NCBI GenBank assembly: GCA_963281255.1
Contig: OY725494.1
Span: 4,477,934 to 4,541,933 of the forward strand
DNA: 64,000 nt
Reading direction: 5' to 3'
From: Aphrocallistes beatrix
Lineage: Eukaryota > Porifera > Hexactinellida > Sceptrulophora > Aphrocallistidae
Both the position numbers and the translations under genes were made by a program. A model generated the notes under the pieces. It searched no databases. It had not been told where the DNA came from and saw only the letters and a list, made by a program, of their open reading frames with translations. Below, in pieces: positions 1 to 15,100 of the stretch (the first letter of the stretch is position 1; the number at the start of each line of letters is the position of its first letter).

Positions 1-1496
1 TCAAATCATGTATTTGAAATCTCTTGAACTGATCATTTGTATGATTTTCTTAATTGTTTGTTGTAAGCATACTCACTCTTTATTACCTGCTACTTCACTT
101 TATATTTAACACCAAATCATTCCACCAGTACTCCTTGAATAAATATTTGTCAGTGCTTACTATAGGAAAAATTGTGATATGTTATTCAGACACAGCACTT
201 AGTGCACCAGTTGAGCTGACGTGTCAGTATTACGATCAATATAGTTCAAATTCAGGGTGGTGTTTAGCCTAATAATTATTGCTATTGAGTACTATGAAGA
301 GGGCGTAGACTAAATATAAAATGTATCTTATAAACAAACAGCTCATTTATCTAATTTGTGTCTTTCTAAAAATAGTATTGTAGTTTTAGTGTGTGGGTAT
401 TTATAAAGCTACCTTATTCTCTACCATCCTTTTCCGAGAGGAGTTTTGATATCAACAATTTTACAACAAAGAGCGCTTTCAATAATTATTTCTCACAAAT
501 TGATTTAATTTTGATCTATTAGCGGTTAATATATCCTCATGCAATAATTGCAATAAATAATTACAAAGGATTTGTTTTTATAGATTGATGTGCGAAGTAA
601 AATGTCTTTTGTGGTTCGAATTTATGATTCAGCAGGAAATTACCATTCAATTTATAACCGCAATAAGATTTTTAATAAACTGCAAGTGGACTGTTATGAT
701 TTCTCTAAACGATTCAACTGTACTATTCTTCCCAAAAATTTTGTCGAAGAATTTTATCTAAAATATTTGCCGACAGTCTTGAACTTTGCTGAAATCTATT
801 TCCTGAAAATATTGCGCAAAGAAAACATATGAATTCCATCTGAGATTAATTTACTACTAAAATTATGAGTAATTTTGTAATATTAGATACTCAATTACAC
901 ATCAGATCTAATATTAATGGATGCACACGTTATATAATCTTCAGTTGATTGATAATTATATTCTACCTCTTGTTTTGCTCCAATTTATTCAATTATACGT
1001 ATTTCAATGATATTTCGAATATCGAGTCATTTTCGGAAGAATAATAAGATTATTTCCCCACAAAACTATGACCTTTCGAATTCTTCAATTACGTACCAGA
1101 CTCCTTATTTAATAATGAATCCACAGAAGGGGAAGTGAATGATAAAGTCAGATAATTTATGGAATGAATACCATTTAATAAACTGAAGGATCATGCAAGC
1201 TGTGTTGTTCACAGTTCTAAGTAAATTTATGCAGCAATCACGTGTTAAACTTAAATGGCTGATAAAGTACTGTTAATAGCCAAGGATCACTAAAAATTAA
1301 TATATGGGTTTCTAAAAAATTCACTAAAACCGTTGACTGATATGACCGAATATAAATGATCATTTCTGCCTTCAGTAGAGTTCTATTTTTAACTCCAAGC
1401 GTTCGTGTACTTAAATAAGGAACGAAGTTATTTAAAATTGCTTTATCTCGCATTATGTGCATTAGTGAGTCGAGATTAATTTTATTTCTGTTCCAG
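1..1496. other. Probable PRIM1 intron sequence, no firm feature
   Basis: AT-rich sequence upstream of the first recognised PRIM1 exon. The exon at 1497 begins with the last base of a split codon, so an earlier exon must exist. I could not match any segment here to the preceding PRIM1 region. Short open frames at 54-272 and 590-832 have no recognisable domain and begin at non-ATG codons. Confidence 0.5.
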
Positions 1497-4400
1497 ACGA
1501 GCTCACGAGATAATTTGTACTTACTGGGGAAGGGTTTTGGAGTCTCAAGGCTTGCTTGACCGAAAAGACTCTTGGAAAGAGATTCTCAATCTTATCCAGA
1601 ATGAGAGTTAGTTCATATACAACTTTCATATAATCCTATCCAATTCTCCTAGCAATAGTATATCTATTAATAGTACATATATCTATTAATAGTATGTGCT
1701 TGAATTAGACACGAAAAGATATTTAACTGAAGTGTGGACAAAGCAAGGAGATAAACTGGGAAGTTCTATCAACAGATGGCAAGAGTTAGAAGATACTCTG
1801 AGAGCAAACTACAGCAAGTCTACGTTCAAGACTCCGGAAGTGAGTTCTACGCGTATAATTATCAATAAATTATTCTAATCCCACAGTAGAACATCCAAGA
1901 AACAAATTCGCTTAACAAAGACCGCATTTAAAAGCGAAAATTCCAGATTTTTGTAGTAAATTACGTGGGTATTTCTCAAAGAATTTGGGGTATCATGGCA
2001 CCTAGTGATTCGTAAGATCGTGTTTGGTTATACAGTCGACTCCGCTTAATGGGGTCACATCGGTCAGAGGACATTTTTCCCAGATTAAGCGGAGAACCCT
2101 ATTAACCGAAAATATTTTGTATTAGCTCCTATGTGTGAGAACTATTCCGGTCCTGCCAAAAGTGTCCCGATTAAACAGTGACCCTATAAAGCGGAATCGA
2201 CTGTATAATGAATTAGCGTTCGATAAAGCACATTAATTATGTTTGGGTCAATTCTCAATTCAAAATAAAAGCCATTTGCTATTACAGCATAATATAATGG
2301 GTACTGCACATGTAACAAAATATCATTACTTCTCGCTGAAGTGCTACATTTCACATTATTCGACTATGATTCCAGTCCCGTTTTAAGCAGTCCTATTGAA
2401 TCCATACTGAAATTGAAGTCTCTCTTTTAAACCTAACAACATTATTTCCTGATTGGAATCTGATATTTCCCTAGCACGTTCTGATGGAGATTCAGTTTCA
2501 GTACTGCTACCCTCGACTGGATGCAAATGTCACTAAAGGACTCAACCATTTGCTCAAAAGCCCATTCTGTGTCCATCCTAAAACAGGTGTGTACATTTGT
2601 CCGTGTTATTTGCTGGCCCGCCTAGAGTGAGGTTCGCCCTGGGCTAAGATATCAAGGAAATAATTATCTAGGAGCGAGAGACGTTCCTTTATAGTTTTAA
2701 GCCTAAAGTGTTTAGGAGCGTGAAAATTTAGAATATTACCCAATTTACCGTTATTTTAATGGAATTTATAGATTTAGGCGTATCAAAATTTCTGGGTTTG
2801 TGGCTTGGAGCGTCTCTGGAGGGCTGAATAATACCCTGTGAGATATCCTAGGGTCTCGTGGAAGTAGTTAAGACCATCTGTTGGTTTGTTGGGGAGACAC
2901 TGGGCTATTCATCCTATCTCATCGGGCCTGCTTATGCAGATAGAATGTATTCTTACGAAATATCGTACAATTTGGATTTCTTTCAATTTAGGGAGGGTGT
3001 GTGTGCCGATTGATCACGAGAAAGCGATCCAATTCAACCCAGAAAATGTTGTCACTGTAATGTAAGTTAACGTTTTAATCCGGACAACCATCCTATCCAG
3101 ATGGAATGTCCATCAAGTTGTTACTTTAAATTAATGCATACTTCCATTTTACGTTTTTGTTGAACTGATTCCATTTAATCATAAAAATATTAATAATTAA
3201 TACTGACACGTTTTAATACAAATATTTCTGGAATAACCTTATACTCTATTACTCACTTTGATTGCTTTGCCATATAATATTTGCCTATTAAACGTTACAA
3301 CATATTAAATGATGCAGACCTATTATAGAGATATTAGGTCTGTCAAAAAATGTCTATTCTCAGTTTAAAGCAGTTACAAGTTTGAAGTAATTCGATTACT
3401 TTTCAATGACAAAGTATTTTTCAATCAGAAAAGTTATACAGCTGTGTTTGCATATTATGTGCGTGAATGGTGATAAATCGCACTAAACTGAAAGATTCCA
3501 GTGGGCACTCTTCTACTTGACAAACAGCTATTTCTATAAATGAGATGATGTTTGTAAAAATTTATACTTTAATTTATTTATACTTCTGTATATGAGTATT
3601 TTACTTCGAATTAGGAGTTTAATTTTAGAAATTTCAGAGACTTATGACCAAGTTCTTTTAATTTTGAAAGTTTGGTTGTAAAAAAGCACTTTAAAAATTC
3701 TATTTTTGACTTTTTCAGTTACTTTCAGAAAAGTATGCTTATCCTTCAGAATTGACGCTGCGATTGTATCATCTGATTACCAGATAGATGTGAGCAGATT
3801 CTAGCGGACTTTCAAAGTTCTTCGTCCCATATTTCTAGAATTTAACATTCTAAGGAGAATTTAAATGCTGTAATTTCCATCCATGAGAATGCAGTTTACA
3901 CGAAATTAGCTAAACCCATAATAACATCAGCTGGAGCTATGTAAATTATCGTAGTTGCTTTGTTCGTGGTAATAATTGGGATATATCTTTGTAATTTTTT
4001 GGAAATATTTATTAATCTATCAACTCATTTTTGTTGAAATTTGTCTGGTAAGAAGCTGTACCAGTAAATCTAGCTAATACTGTTGTCAGCTTCTACTAAG
4101 AGCAAAATGAATTATTTCCTGTAAATTTATATTTAAAAATAATTTTTCGATTTCTTATTTGTAGCTATTCAGAAAAGTATAATAATAAACAAACAAAAAA
4201 TCAAATCAAGTAATAATAATATGCCAACACATCAACATTCTTTTATTAGTGGGAATATCTCTTTCGACTTGAGAAAATATTAAATAATAATACGTAACAT
4301 TCACAAGATATAATCTCCAAGCAAATAGTAGTCAGCTAAAGTACTTTCATCAGAAGCATGCAGTGGACACTAAGTAGATTTCTCTGAACACGCAGTCTGC

Positions 4401-6057
4401 TTATCTTCTTTCTTCTCGTAGGCCTTCAGCCTATCACTCACATCTATCACGGCTATGTCTAGACACGCGTATTGTAGCTGAAACACGTTGATCACCTGTT
4501 TGATCAGGAAGATAGGGAAATTCAGTAGTGCGCCCCAGTGGAACAGACTTAACCCTAGCAACAGGGGGCCAGAGTAGAAATGCATTAGGTAGAGGAACAT
4601 GTAGAAGAGCTCGGCACAAGCGCAGAATGTAAAGAGGACAACGCGGTTTTTGTAATAAATCTTCAACAGCGGATTGGCCTCGGCGCGAATGTTTTTGTGA
4701 CTGCCACCGCCCTTACTTAGTGTCGCGTACATTTGTGCCCAATGGCTCACAATGTCCAGCGACACCAAACACTGGAAGAGGAGAATGTATCCCGGATAGA
4801 ACTTGCAGAGAATCATTATGAGACTAATGGTTCCGCAGCGATCTGTCAGCATGTCGAGAACAGCTCCGAACTTTGTCCCCTGTCCAAGTTTCCTGGCCGC
4901 CCACCCATCGAAAGCGTCCAACAGACAGGAAGTTAGGTACAAGAAAGTGGCAGTTACAGGGTCGAATGGCATAAAATAGAAAGACAACAGTCCCAACACC
5001 ACTCTGACATACCCAATCAAGTTGGGAACGAACAGGAATATATTGTCCGCCTGTGGGATGTTCTGTCGTTGTTGCATTCTGGTTATAACTAGATAATTGT
5101 ATCAATGCAAAAATGTATTAGGTTAGATGGAAAGTAGATAAGTTGGGTGGTTAAGATTGAATGGTATATTGAATTGCATTGTGTGATGCTACCAATTCAA
5201 AATCGCTTTTAACATGAAACATGAAATGGACAAAGGGTTGGAATGGTAAAAGAATATTTAATAGTTCTAAATTTTAATAACTGTTAAATCGATCAATTTA
5301 AGCGAATGACTGTGCGTTAGGTTATCAAAATGGCGAACATTTAGATTTCAAGGTTTATAAAAATACATTTCGTGTAACGACATAAGAACGATCCTACTAA
5401 CCGCAAATTATTCTAAACTTGATTGTTGTCCTTGTTTGGATATATTTCAAAGTTTTCACCAGAAAAAATCAATCATTGTAGTATTTCTTGTGTATTAAGT
5501 ATTATGAATTTAAAATAGTATATTACATGATGAGGTTCGATGTTTTAAGGATTATTTCTTATCCCCAGTGAATTATAATCCTCGAGACTTCTGATTTATT
5601 CTTAGAGTTTGAGGTAATTTGGGAAATTAACAAGTCTACGTAATTTCACACAAACCAGAGTTACCAATTTCACTATTCTCACTAAGTGCGTGCATACACG
5701 AAAACATCCGTTTGCCTGTTCCAGGATAGGATTTCACATCCAGACGATTCGGAATCTGAGGTTTAATCTAGCTGATAATTCAACCTTAGAGCCTTGGGAA
5801 CATTCTAGGAAATGAAATAACGGATTTTATAGATTTATTAATTCATTAAACTCGCTAAAACTTAATCGAGGCTTCACACATGTGTGTTTTGATAAGACTG
5901 CTCGCACACTAATGCCTTCGGTTCTTAGAATTTGGTTCTCGTTTTCATGATAGAGAATCACGCTACGTATTTGTACGCAAATCCTGTGTCCTGTTTTAAC
6001 ATGTGATATGTCTGAAGAGAGAATAATAAGATAGATAATAAACGAATATCAGGAATA

Positions 6058-6122
<65 letters not shown>

Positions 6123-9100
6123 TTTAGTAAAGTTATTTTATACACAATCAAAATGTATAATAAAGGTACAGAATACTTATATGGCGCTGAGCGACGATGT
6201 CACTGACTCTAGCGGACAATGGGGCTAACTTAAAAATTCCTGAGATCCGTGGTTTTAGGCTCTATTTCCTCACCTAAAAACCGCGACATCCACCTTAGTA
6301 AATGCCCTGTTCGACAACCTGAGAACCATACCTACCCAAAATGCTGCTAAATCGGTCTGAAATGGGTAGCATTCTCCACTGAAAACGCTACGTTATTATC
6401 ACAAGAGTCAGCGACATTCTCGCTCAGCGAAATATGAGTATTTTGATAAAAGTACATGTATATAGAAGTAAATAAGACACACTGACGAAGATTACGTATT
6501 CCTCAATAGTTAATTAACTTGATAGTAAGCAATTTCAACTTTATTGATATCGAATATCTTCTGAATATACTCTTGGAATTCGTTTGAATATTTAACAATC
6601 ACTTAGTGATCAATTGAGAGATTTTCTTCCTCGATCAGATATGGTAAATATAAGTTTGTGGAATTCAACTTATGCATTACTTCTCTTATCTCATGTTATA
6701 GCCGTTAATAGAAAAAGTCTATGCAAATCTGTGGATACGCTTTCATTACGTTAGTACAATTCATTCATGTGTAATTGTGGACTTAAGGATGAGATTTTTT
6801 ATTTTTGATGATAGGACACATGAAATTGAACACAATTTGACTTTTAGGTGAAACTGCAATCCTTGTGGATTGGTTATCGAGGATATCCGGTGTTCTGTTC
6901 CAATATAGAGCATATTATTGGCACGAGCCCAACCAAATCCACACACGTGCACCTATAGGTTAGTTTTCAAAGGCTGAATCCACTCGAACCGAATACTTGT
7001 TTTGACCCATACTAAATTGTCTTAATGTTTTGGATAAACATGATATGTCGTGGGAGTATTTAGTCTAATGTATGTCTATACTTAAGCATAATGAAAATTT
7101 CAAATTATTTACATCCAGCCCAAGCCTTCTGTTGCAGATCTAGATCATACTTTGTGTAATTAATTGTGCTATTGCAATCTAAATCTAATTGACTACTGTT
7201 GTTGGTAGAACATGCGAGAAACACGATCCTATTTCTTGATCATTCTGTCAATTTATCATGATCGAACTGTTTGGTCTATGGCACAATCTTATAATCTGAT
7301 TGGCTATTTAATCATTGTTTTTGTTGTGGCGAGGGACTCCGTATATGATATAACTAATCAGAGGTTATCGCTTACTTAAAGTCATCATCCTCTTACAGAG
7401 AATGATAAGGGTACAGAAGTTTATTTGTGTAAATTCAATGTTGAAGCATATTGATTACACAGATCATTATTGTCATGTCACTTTCTCATAATTATAAGGA
7501 GTAAGATATATTTATATTACGCCTGACTTTTCATAGACTGTTTCTTTAGTGGAGTTCCCTCTTGACAACAGAAATACATGCTGAGCCTGAATGTAAATAT
7601 CTTAAAATCGCTTAACAGTAAGCATGCTAATATCAAGTGATGTGTTGAGTGAATGTTACTAAATATAAAGATTCCAGACTAATTTGTAACAAATCCAAGT
7701 TCGTTTAATTATTGCTCTGGACAAACTCACAAATTTGATTGGCGTTACACTAGCAAGTTTCTGCTGTTCCTAAACTCTGTGTGATATTTATATTTCCAAA
7801 ACTTTAAAACGGACTTTTTTTTAATTGTTTGAGAAACTACAATTAGAAGGTAATGCGGAAATGGTTCGACTTTTCGAAAAAGGAAATAGTTCGAATTGCG
7901 GATTTAGGAAATACAGTCGACGTCGACCGCTTAATAGGGTCACTGTTTAATCGGGTCAACCACTTAATTGGGCCACTTTTGGCAGGATCGGAATAGCTCT
8001 CACACATAGAAGCTAATACAAAATATTTTCGGTTAATAGGGTTCTCCGCTTAATCGGGGCAAAATGTCCTCTGACCGATGTGACCCTATTAAGCGGAGTC
8101 GACTGTAGTTCTACTTTTTATCATTAGGATTAATGGTGGGTTTTTTTCGAACTATTTCCTTTTTTGGAAAGTCGAACTATTTCCGGTTTTGGTTCGAACT
8201 ATTTCCACCATACCTTACAAATACAGGTTATGGCAGAACTTCGATTATGCCTTTAGATTGGTCAAATGATTTGTCGGAATGGCAGCGAATCCCTTTGATT
8301 CTAGCCCTGGTGTCACACAGACACCTGACACTACTACACAATAATTTGGTATGGTTATAAATCACAGTTAATTAAACAGAACATTTAAGGATCATAGTAT
8401 CGTTATTAATATAAATGTCTTTAGGCAGATCTTCCCTCTTACCAGAGATAGTAGAACTCTCCTATATATAGTCTTTGTAGATCCCTTGTGTATATTGACT
8501 GATAGTTTTGATCCCTTGATCCTATTCCCTTGATCTTGCCCTTTAGGACTCAGATTATGTCGCTTTTTAGTATATTCAAGGAGTTTAGAGCATTCAATGA
8601 CATTTATTAGTAGGAAAGTTAGAGATAATTCATATTATTTTCAAATTTGAAAATCGTTTTATGCGCCGGTTACACACAACTTTCATATAAACGCCTAAAT
8701 TTCATAAAAACGTAACATCAACATTCGAATTTTCGTTTCAGACCTCCTCAATGCAAAAGATATCTGCATCTATGATAGCTATCTCGTGACAACGAAATGA
8801 TGGATACTGTGGAATGTATGTTTTGAAAAGTTTGATAAAATATTGCAAAGTAATTCCAGTAATCCTTCACTGGTCTAGACATGTTCAATAGTATTTGCAC
8901 TTGACATGCAAAAAAATGTGTTTTATTGCTGTGGTCATTAAAATTAAGTAAAAAATCATGGAATTGATTTTCTTCCTTTTCTGGATATTTTAGGTACAAT
9001 GAATTTTAAAAGTCAGTCCAAGGCTCCTTTTCCTGAAACACAATGGCTCTGAATTTCTATTAATAAATTTGCTTATATGAAACTAATTATTTTAAAAATT

Positions 9101-12100
9101 AATTTCAGGAACGTGAGAAGTATAGTTCCAAATTGTTCCAGATAGTTACCATCGTTGTCGTAGTTTTGCAGTAATAGTTTTTCCAACAATTCGTCTTTCG
9201 AAATAAAAAATCTATTTTTAAAATAATACCTCATATCCTTCAGCGATATTGGTTTAATCATCCATTTTCTTTCTCATCATTCCAATCCTCGATACGTCTG
9301 CACTATTCACGTAACTCACTCGAGTGTGTAGATTGTGCTGCATTTTCGATCTAATTCACTACTTGTTCTTTCAATGAACTAATTATAGTGTACAGTGAAG
9401 TATCATACATTTGTTTGTGTCATGTATTTCTATTTGATTGAAATCTATTTTGAGTAATCTTCAACTGTTAATGTTTCAATATAGTTCGTGGCTTTATTTT
9501 TAATTTTTTTTTCTATTTTGTGGTTGTTTGTCCAAATTGATTGAATTGCAAATCTTAGAAAGTTGAAAATTGACACGTAGGTACCAATGGAAAGTTTGCA
9601 AACAAGTTCGAATATTTAATTAAGCGAAATTTTCACACTTGCAAATAAACAACTTTTTTTTAAAGAATTTTCAAACATATGGCAAATATTCTATTTCAAC
9701 AGTTCAACTAATAGCTACAAAGCCCCTTAATAAATATATCTACAAAATAAGCAAATTTCAAAAATATACTTTATACGATATTCTCCTAGGGTTTTCGTGT
9801 CGATTTCGAATATCGAATTTGGGAAATCTTTTGCAAATATGTTTGCTAATTCGCCAATAGCAAATTACCTATTAACATCCAAATTCCAGGAAAAGTTTTG
9901 CTTTTATTAGCTAAACACCGAAAAATGAAATATACTTTTTGAAAATATTTAGAACATTAATCTGTATTGTCACAAAATTTAACTTTAAAATTGTCTACAA
10001 ACATTCACCAATCCTTTTTCCGCGTTTAGAAAATCGTCTACTGTGCAAACTCCCTGATAGAGATTACCACCACACTATTGCACAATGTTATACATTAACT
10101 CCTTATCTTAATGACATTGGAGCATAGCAATGACGAACTGTAATCGATATTTTGTTATCGTAGGTCAATATGGAGATCATGGCGACCTTTTAGCCATGAA
10201 TGAAGTACTTTGTCCCAAAAAGGAATTTTTGTGTAGTCTATTTCTCCAATTAATTTATAGATACGGGCGTACTAATTTATTGATTCGCTAGGGGGGACTT
10301 TTTCGGGTTATAATTTTAGTTTTCTTATAGCTTCGAATGTTTATCTTTTCTGTCAAATCATTTTGGGTGGTTTGATAATTAAAAGGTGCGTTGGTGTATT
10401 TGTACAGTCACCTCCTCAGAAAATGAAGTATAATAGGAAATGATGAACAGGCGTACTACGTAGTTACGAATGAATCGTGAAGTTTTATAATGAAGTGCTG
10501 CTGCAGGAAATGCTGAACGTCAGTGATGTGTTTAATCTACTAAGCACTTCGAGGACCAAATAGAGTAGAATATACTTTAACGAATCAAATCTGTTTACTA
10601 TTTTCTTTCTTATTTATTCACACATAATAAATTAGAGTACACACTTCTGAACTAAAGTGTTTGGATGTGCAGGGAAATTTGTCTGTGTTGCTATGGAATT
10701 TGTGTACGAAACATTTCATTCGTTTCACCGTTAAGAAAAGCCAAAAAACCCTTTTTTTTTGGATGAGACTGCTCAATACTTTCCATCCTATTACTAGCAA
10801 TAATACATACTTTAAGCTGACTGAAGCTTTCTAAAGAGTAAATGCATCAAAGATAAATATACATTACCTCACAAAGTCTGGAATCTTCCAGTCATGTTGA
10901 GCTGGAGTCCCTGGTGAGGGATGAGCAGGAGCTGAGTACTCTGAAAGATAGCATAGGCGTGTTCTATCCACAGTTTAAGTCCGCTTGAGTGAAGAGTTGA
11001 CTTGATAGTACAGTCGACTCCGCTTAATAGGACCACATCGGTCAGAGGACATTTTGGGCCGATTAAGCGGAGAAACCTTATTAACCGAAAATATTTTAGC
11101 ATATATGTGTGAGAACTACTCCGGTCCTGCCAAAAGTGGTCCAATTAAGCGGTTGGCCCTATTAAGCGGTGGTCCTATTAAGCGGAGTCGACTGTATTTG
11201 ATTTGATACCAACCTACCATACCTACTCGAATAATCGCCCCTAAGAGGTGCTAACTTCTACCCCATAAATCAGCTTTACAGCTGTTACTCCTCCTACCGT
11301 TTATCAAATCAGTCTTGTGGTTGTATTCATTAGAAAGTCCCTCATATCTAAAATATTAATTTACATCGAGACATATTCTAGGATTACGGTATGTCTATTA
11401 AAATATTTGAATTGAAGAATATTTTCGGATTAGTGCAGTGGGCTATTTTTAAACTTTTTCATACATACACTACTACGCATTGTACATTACTTAATAATTG
11501 TGCATTAGGAGATCCTCTTATGACATAGACGTGGTACTTCGTCCGCACGTGAGCGCGATAGTCCGATTTTTACCAAAATTCGTACGTACAATCGCTTCAT
11601 GGTGTATATGTATTATTCTTTGCGAAATTCAATCACTTCTACTAGTTGATGTCAATGTATGTATTTTAACGTTAATACAAAGTTGCATTTGAAGGTATCA
11701 ATATAGTCTCACCGAATCTTTATAGAGTATTTCACTGTATAAAGTCCAATTCTCTTATGTAGGAGGTTGTGTTTATTAGGAATTTTTATTATTAATTATT
11801 GATCAATTTTAAATTTTCAAAACCTTTAATGGAGCTGCACTATCGGTCTGTCGACCGCCATTTTTATTTATTTATAACATTGGTCATAATGAGTGTAATT
11901 ACTGGGCTAGACTTGCAACCGTAATAAGGTTTAATAATAATACTATTCCGCCTACCCTCTTCTTAAACTAATTCTGAATTTGGATATCCAAAATTGAAAA
12001 TTATAACACTAAGCATTTATCCATTCTAGGCAGCTGTGTAAATCGGAGGATGAGAATGATGAAGGTCAGTTCTGAACTTTCTTATCAAATATTTTTGTTT

Positions 12101-15100
12101 AGACTAAATATAGGTTTAATTAACAAGTTCTCGAGATAAGCTCCAACATTTACTTTGTGAATCTGTTTCTACATCCTGCATTTAATTTGTTTGCGTATCA
12201 TTTTAACCAGTATTACGGTTGTAGATAGTTTATTAAAATGATTACCAAAAACCACAGTGAATATTTAATGTATGACAGTATAAACAATCGGAATCATCTT
12301 CTGAAAGAATTGTTTTATCCCCTATTTCCTCTGAGGTAAGCACACTGTACATCGCTCAATGAATTTGGTTCAATATCTATTTCTATATGTAATGGATAGT
12401 TAACAAAAATCTTGATTGTAATTTGATTCTACGAGTGTTTCATAAAAAAGGACTCTCGTAGCAGATGGATTTTGTTGCGTAAATATGATACTCCTGATAT
12501 TGATAGTCTACCCAACTTTCTTTTTGTCAAAGTAGGACTTCATTAGAAAGTAATGTATTTTACGTCAGATCGGATATTTTGATTAATGAAATCCTTTTTG
12601 AAATGATCGGTAGCTTCATTGATGCAAATAGGTTTGATTGTACGTTATGATATATGAAGTGCAACTAAATCCCTGTAGCTTAATTATGTATAGACTTTAG
12701 ATAAACATACAATTCGGGGAATAATTTAAGTTTTGCTTGAGAAAATCTGTCATATTTTTTTAGTTTATCGAATATAGTTTGTAGTTACCAACTTTTTTAT
12801 ATAATAAATACATCAGAAAGCAGATTATAAAAATTTAGATTATTTACATTCCTATGGTTATTTCGCGTCACCACAATAACATCAGTGATTCGTATACATT
12901 TCTCAATTGAATGGTGGAGAAGTGAAGATATATTTGAAATATTATATTCCATGTCTCATTTGTTTTAAATTATATTCTTTGGAGTTAAACACTCTTAAAT
13001 CTCAATATTTCCCCTTAAACTGAACATTTAAATTTTTTGGATTCGCTATACTATTTGACTAGAGTAAAGTACGATTATATTACACACAGTGTTCTATAGG
13101 TTTTTCTCAATTTAGTTTGTTTACTCATTAAAATGAAATAATCAAATTTGATACATTTATCCCAAATTATTTCAAAGTTTTCTCACTTCTTCTTACGCTT
13201 AAACATGATTTTAAGGCTTTCAGACATCAAGAATTTAAGAATTTACTATTTAGAGAAGTTATTAATCCAAAATATATTTCATATACTTTATCGGATTTTT
13301 CTTGAGGTCTGTATGTACAAGTTTAAATCTAATACAATCTTTAACCTATCGAAGCAAATGATTATGAAAAAACTGTATCTAACTACTACCTTGTATGGTA
13401 ACGCCAATCCTCTCTTATTAGAAATCTGCTTTCTCTATGCCGTTATTAAAATATATTTCTAATATACTTGAAATTAATCTCATAATTAAAATTCGTTCAT
13501 TGAATTTGTGAGAGAGCTTTCCCTTGTAGTAATCAGTATATTAATGCTCACTGACTCACGACACAAAATTAACTGATAAATTGGGTAATAACACTTTCTC
13601 ACTGTGTTGTTAAAACCTTGTGGTCTCTACATTAATAATTACCCTCAAAAATTGTTGCGAAATGTAATTAATGACTATTCATTGAATAATTTAGAAAAAT
13701 GTCGATTTCATATACCTACAGACATCTCCAAAGCTGTATTACAAGCTTGGATTTGTTTTCTGGTTATTTATAAATAATTTATACTAACGCTTTGCGATTC
13801 ACAGTAAAACATTTCCTTAATTCTTTTCATCGAATTAATGAAATTCTTCCTCGAAAAATTTCCTGAAGTGTTGCAAAAAGGCTGCACTATTAGATTTGCA
13901 TCAATCTTCGCCATTAATATTCAGCTGTGATATAAACTAATGAAGTACGTACTAAGATTCACTAGAAATTTGAAAATACCATCAGACGCCTACGTTATGT
14001 TAAATCAATGAAAATAGTTCGTTCAATCCTTGTATTGTATTTTATGATCTAAGTGTAAAGTAGAAGATGGAGATGATTTATGAAGAATCATTGAAATTTA
14101 ATTAACATATGTTTAAAAGTACAAATATATTCGCATACGCATTTGAATCTTGGTAGGAAATGGAAAGTCATTTCCCATTACACAAAAAAATTAAAATTGT
14201 GGACATGTTCGAATTTTACTTAGGCAATACTAAACTAAGTTTTAAACCTTTTAATAATTAATTTATGATAAATTTTTGGTTACTTTTACCAATTAAAAAT
14301 TTGCTAAAAGCATTTTTTCGTGAGTAATCAATTAAATTTTAATACGGCACTTACTTTTATTAATTCTATTACTTTCCTTATTTCCACACAAACATTTATC
14401 AATTAAATAATTTGAATTACTAACAACCGTTAACCGAATAATGTAAGCTTGAAACAATGAATCACAGAGGAGGGAATGGCAGCGTTTGAAAGTAGTACGG
14501 CCTCTGCATATACACTAGAAGCTATTTTCATAACGAATTATTCAGAAATCCAGTCAAAATACTCCTTAAATCTGAAGATGTTCGGACTAAAATAACTGGC
14601 AATACTCAGCTACTACACTACACAAAAATAATAAATTACTTACAAAACTAAACTTGTTCCTCGTCAAATAAATATTGTCGTAATAAATGTTGCATTAGAA
14701 AAGCACGAGTAAAATTGAAAGTTGCGATGTCCGATTTTACGATTAAAAATAGCGAAACATTGGTCGACTTTTAATAACATCTTTTAAGATGACAGAATGC
14801 TCCTCGTAGCTGAAATTTTTGCATTGAAACTGTTGCGTAAATTGTAGGTGCTTTTTGTGATTTTTTTGCTGTTTGCTAAAAATAACATTTATTTCCTGTT
14901 GTGACAAAAAAACTATTTAGAAATTAGAAAAACTCTACTATCATTCATATGTATCAAATGTAGATGTCTACGTTTCATGATCTATTAATATACAGTTGGT
15001 TAAGTCAACTAATACTCATACCAATGTGCTACTTTCTCATGGGCACTCGAATTCACTATTCATGCAAATATATTCTATTAATAAAACTCAACTAATTTAC

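Larger units (their letters stand above)
3062..12029 (+). other. PRIM1 intron of about 9 kb
   Basis: Bounded by a GTAAGT donor after the VVTV exon and a TTCTAG acceptor before the 35-nt exon. It contains the complete antisense CDIPT gene, two pogo-like MITEs, a further inverted-repeat element, a TAA/AAT microsatellite and two short coding-looking segments (8227-8348 and 10872-10990) that do not fit PRIM1. The rest is AT-rich sequence in which I see nothing. Confidence 0.8.

Noticed and set aside
590..832. 80-codon open frame near the left edge
   Set aside because: First codon is GTG and the composition is low-GC; it does not match the missing PRIM1 N-terminus or any domain I recognise.
13148..13462. 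104-codon open frame in the PRIM1 intron
   Set aside because: Starts at a non-ATG codon, is AT-driven in composition (Leu/Ile/Phe/Lys) and shows no domain or repeat copy.
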